From Daphnia carinata (Eukaryota; Arthropoda; Branchiopoda; Diplostraca; Daphniidae): a stretch of 64,000 bases of DNA. Every line of letters begins with the position of its first letter. Position 1 is the first letter of the stretch. The notes below the pieces were generated by a model. That model ran no database searches. It had not been told where the DNA came from and worked only from the letters and a program-made list of their open reading frames with translations. Positions 61,711 through 64,000 of this stretch are shown piece by piece. Made by a program: the position numbers and the translations under genes. Location of the stretch: assembly GCF_022539665.2 (NCBI RefSeq), contig NC_081333.1:1-64000 (forward strand), written 5' to 3'.

Positions 61711-62784
61711 TTTTCAGTTGTTATCGGAGTTTTTAATTGAGACAACAAACAACAGAACGAAAATCCGAAATTCGGAGCAGAAATGCCTAGCACGGCGACA
61801 AATCCGTCGGAAAAGAAGAAAAGTGTGACACGTTCATGTCGTCTGCTACTCCTACCAGCATCGCCAGATCGGGATAATTGACAGATCTCAAAAATCGAAA
61901 TATTAAAATTCTAGAGAATACAAATCCCCCCCCCCCCCTTCACTGATTTACTGAATAAAACTAGTTTATTGTCAAGAGGCTTTTTTACCAAGTATTTTCT
62001 AGAAAGTGTTATAACGCATGAAAAACGTTCTTCGAAAATGCCTGTTTTAAATGACCATGTAAAGGGAAAGTGAGCAATGGAACAAATCGTATGAGGTGCG
62101 TTAATCAACGCTATATTTGCAAGGTTAAATATGCATATTTCCGTTTTATAAAGAAATAAATTTGAGTGGCTTATTCTGCGCTTGCGCCAGACGTGGCTTG
62201 TCTTCCGAAAATAGAAACGGGAAAAAAACAACACTTATTGTTGTGCCCTGCGGTTCCTTTCCTCCAACGGCTTCAGCCCGGTTCGTTGCTCAGTTCGCTT
62301 TTCTCCCGTCAGTCAGTTCAGCGCAGTCGTGACGATCATACGTGTTTCTCCTTACTTCCATTAATTCCTTCCTGTTATATTGCCAAACGAAACTCGAGTG
62401 ATTTTGTAATTCACATTAAAAGATATTGTTTCCATTTTTTTTTGCACAAAAGTTTTTTTTTCTTGAAAAATTGTAACGTCGAGGAATAGTTATTTCCAAA
62501 CTAGTTTCATCTTCCAAAGTTCCTCAGGTAATTGAACGTGATGTTAAATTGATGACTGTTACTGCGCCTGCGTTTTGTTGTGCATTATTGTTTGTGTGAC
62601 GCGCGATTGCAGTCACGTGTATATTATTTGGACACGGAAAACTTGTGTGTGTGTCATTTGAACATTCATTACTTGGAATTTGAAAATTCCTTGGTTTTTA
62701 CTTGGAAAGGGAGTCGTAATCGCCATCTTTATTTTGTGATGGCGATTATACCTCTGGTGGGAATGGATCTCCAAGGCTGACAGC
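61711..62784. promoter_or_regulatory. Divergent promoter region between DRG1 and the WSB-like gene
   Basis: A 1.07-kb region between head-to-head start codons. It includes a run of 13 Cs at 61927-61939, a GC-richer block around 62180-62340 and, before the rightward ATG, short upstream ATG frames (for example 62580-62780, and MAIIPLVG ending just before the start codon) that could act as uORFs. No TATA box is convincing. Confidence 0.5.
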
Positions 62785-63990
62785 ATGGCGGACGCCTCTG
62801 GGGATGGTAAACTTCGATTAATAAATGCAAAGACTTGGCGATTGTGATTAAAATCGGATTTGGACGTTGGTTAACCAAACTCGTGTTGGCAGTCACGTAG
62901 TCTTCCAAATTTGGAGGACATTGAATTTAGTTTATTATTGTGTCAACTGGTTGATGTTTTGTGTTTATATTTATCTAGGTGAATGATGCTTGATACCAAT
63001 AACGGACCCCGCCCTCTATTGAAGAAAACTCCTCAGGACTTGGGTATGTCTTTTCTCTGCTGATCCTATAAACGACGAGTTCATCGAACAGAGGTCTCTT
63101 CCCAGTCACTCCCGCACGATCAATATTATTCTACCCGTCCTCCACTGACGTCACTTAACCTTTCTCCCGCGGCCAAAATAGTCTACTACGACGCAGATAT
63201 CTTTTATTCTCCTAACACACATTTCTTTTCTTTTTTTCGCTTGTAAAATAATGATCAAGTAGACAGCCACGAGTTTGTTGGCCTCGAGGCTTTCCTTTTG
63301 CTTGTCTACATGTCGTAAAAGAGAGGCAGAACTAAGAAACATAGAAAAAAAAAATAGCCTCGTGATTCACGCACAGCGCATTCTCAACCGCCGCCAAACA
63401 GTCGCGCCAAGTCTCGTGCTGCCCCTCCCAAAAACAAACTGAACTGGAAGGGAATGTACATTCGGCGCCAAATGACAATAGGAGCAGCTGTTGTCACGGA
63501 AATGCCAGTTTTCCGTAAATTCCCACTCGCGCTTTTCACGGCGGTGCTTTTTTGGCCATTCTCTTTGCTGTCGGTTAGTTTTCCTAAAATTAACTTTGCC
63601 TTCGTTTTTAGAGAGTTTTTTTTGGGGGGAAAGAAAGAAAAGTTAGGCGACGCACAATGTACCCAAAGATAAACCCAACAAGGAATCAGACGTCGTCCGA
63701 TATTTGAGCAGGAGTTGTATTATTAAATCCTTGTTGTCAGAGTCCCTTATCTCATTATTGAAATACCTGCATTTTTGTTTTGTTTGTCATGTTGCAGCTC
63801 ATGTGGTGAAAGTAGGTGAGCTTCGCCCGGCGCCGCGACCATCGCCGCCACCTTTGACATCGGCCCGATCCCGTCGTCATGTGGCCGAATGCTGGCACGT
63901 CATCTTTGCTCCCGATGAAACACGTTTCGCTTGGCTTTGCGGAACCAGCCGAGTCCTCATCGTCCCGTGGAACCGATTCAAAAATTGCCT
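62785..63990 (+). CDS. WSB1/WSB2-like WD-repeat and SOCS-box protein, first two coding exons (3' part outside window)
   Basis: Exon 1 is 62785-62806 (MADASGD plus one base) and exon 2 is 63798-63990, ending at a GTAAGG donor. They join in phase (G+CT) to read MADASGDAHVVKVGELRPAP. Exon 2 contains CWHVIFAPDETRFAWLCG and VLIVPWNRFKNC, which match the first WD-like blade of WSB1/WSB2 (W.VAFAPDGSYFAW...VKLVPW pattern). WSB proteins are substrate receptors of Cullin-RING ubiquitin ligases. The remaining WD40 repeats and the SOCS box must lie to the right of the window. The inserted R/P-rich stretch (about residues 18-34) is species-specific. Which of WSB1 and WSB2 it corresponds to cannot be decided. 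Confidence 0.75.
62979..63043 (+). other. Alternative first coding exon of the WSB-like gene
   Basis: Within intron 1, tttatctag is followed by an exon-like stretch with ATG at 62986 reading MLDTNNGPRPLLKKTPQDL and ending at a GTATGT donor in the same phase (one base over) as exon 1. Joined to exon 2 it gives an open N-terminus. If spliced as a cassette after exon 1 it would create an early stop followed by this second ATG. Confidence 0.5.
63044..63797 (+). other. Remainder of intron 1 of the WSB-like gene
   Basis: GC-mixed, with an open stretch at 63454-63672 (MYIRRQMTIGAAVVTEMPVF...) that has a hydrophobic segment but no recognisable domain or splice borders in phase with exon 2. Probably intronic or an alternative leader. 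Confidence 0.4.
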
Positions 63991-64000
63991 GTAAGGGACA

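Overview
The window looks like arthropod nuclear DNA, most likely from a small crustacean such as Daphnia. That is inferred from intact orthologues with 60-90 bp introns (DRG1, a WSB-type WD40 protein), a copia element primed from initiator tRNA-Met, and very dense satellite DNA. The species cannot be fixed from the sequence. A 100-N assembly gap lies at 26871-26970.

Layout. (1) 1-4820: the 3' part of an LTR retroelement carrying a membrane glycoprotein ORF, an ankyrin-repeat ORF, a polypurine tract and a short LTR. (2) 4821-26870: a 70-bp AT-rich satellite of roughly 240 monomers, split by a young, complete Ty1/copia element (10903-16158, TSD actgt) whose gag is interrupted by what looks like a 62-nt intron. 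(3) 26971-29311: about 16.6 copies of an unrelated 141-bp satellite. (4) 29312-36903: a third satellite (about 180 bp) interleaved with a 3.1-kb unit that contains decayed exons; there are two full copies and one partial copy. (5) About 37.5-53.4 kb: a very large, old, imperfect palindrome. Its outer arms (about 37480-42005 and 49078-53440) each carry a tandem array of exon/intron-like modules. Its inner arms (44405-45010 and 45718-46395) carry five tRNA-like modules in mirror order. Its centre is a (GGGATAT)n minisatellite. Fragments of host genes (the proteasome subunit Rpn5/PSMD12 and an HP1-type chromo protein) sit in and at the edge of the palindrome. (6) 55.7-64.0 kb: ordinary compact euchromatin with a DUF4470+MYND protein gene and DRG1 (both on the minus strand, 114 bp apart), then, divergently, the first exons of a WSB1/2-like gene that runs off the right edge.

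How it fits together. The left 53 kb reads as heterochromatin or a repeat-rich boundary in which satellites, LTR elements and segmental duplications have accumulated, and the right 9 kb as gene-dense DNA. The least explained structure is the palindrome with its mini-exon arrays and mirrored tRNA-like sets. It could be a large foldback-type mobile element that captures gene pieces, or an old inverted segmental duplication. Its arms are clearly diverged, so a simple assembly mirror is unlikely. Many long open frames in the window are artefacts of repeats: both strands of the GGGATAT tract and the Thr-rich tract are open by composition.
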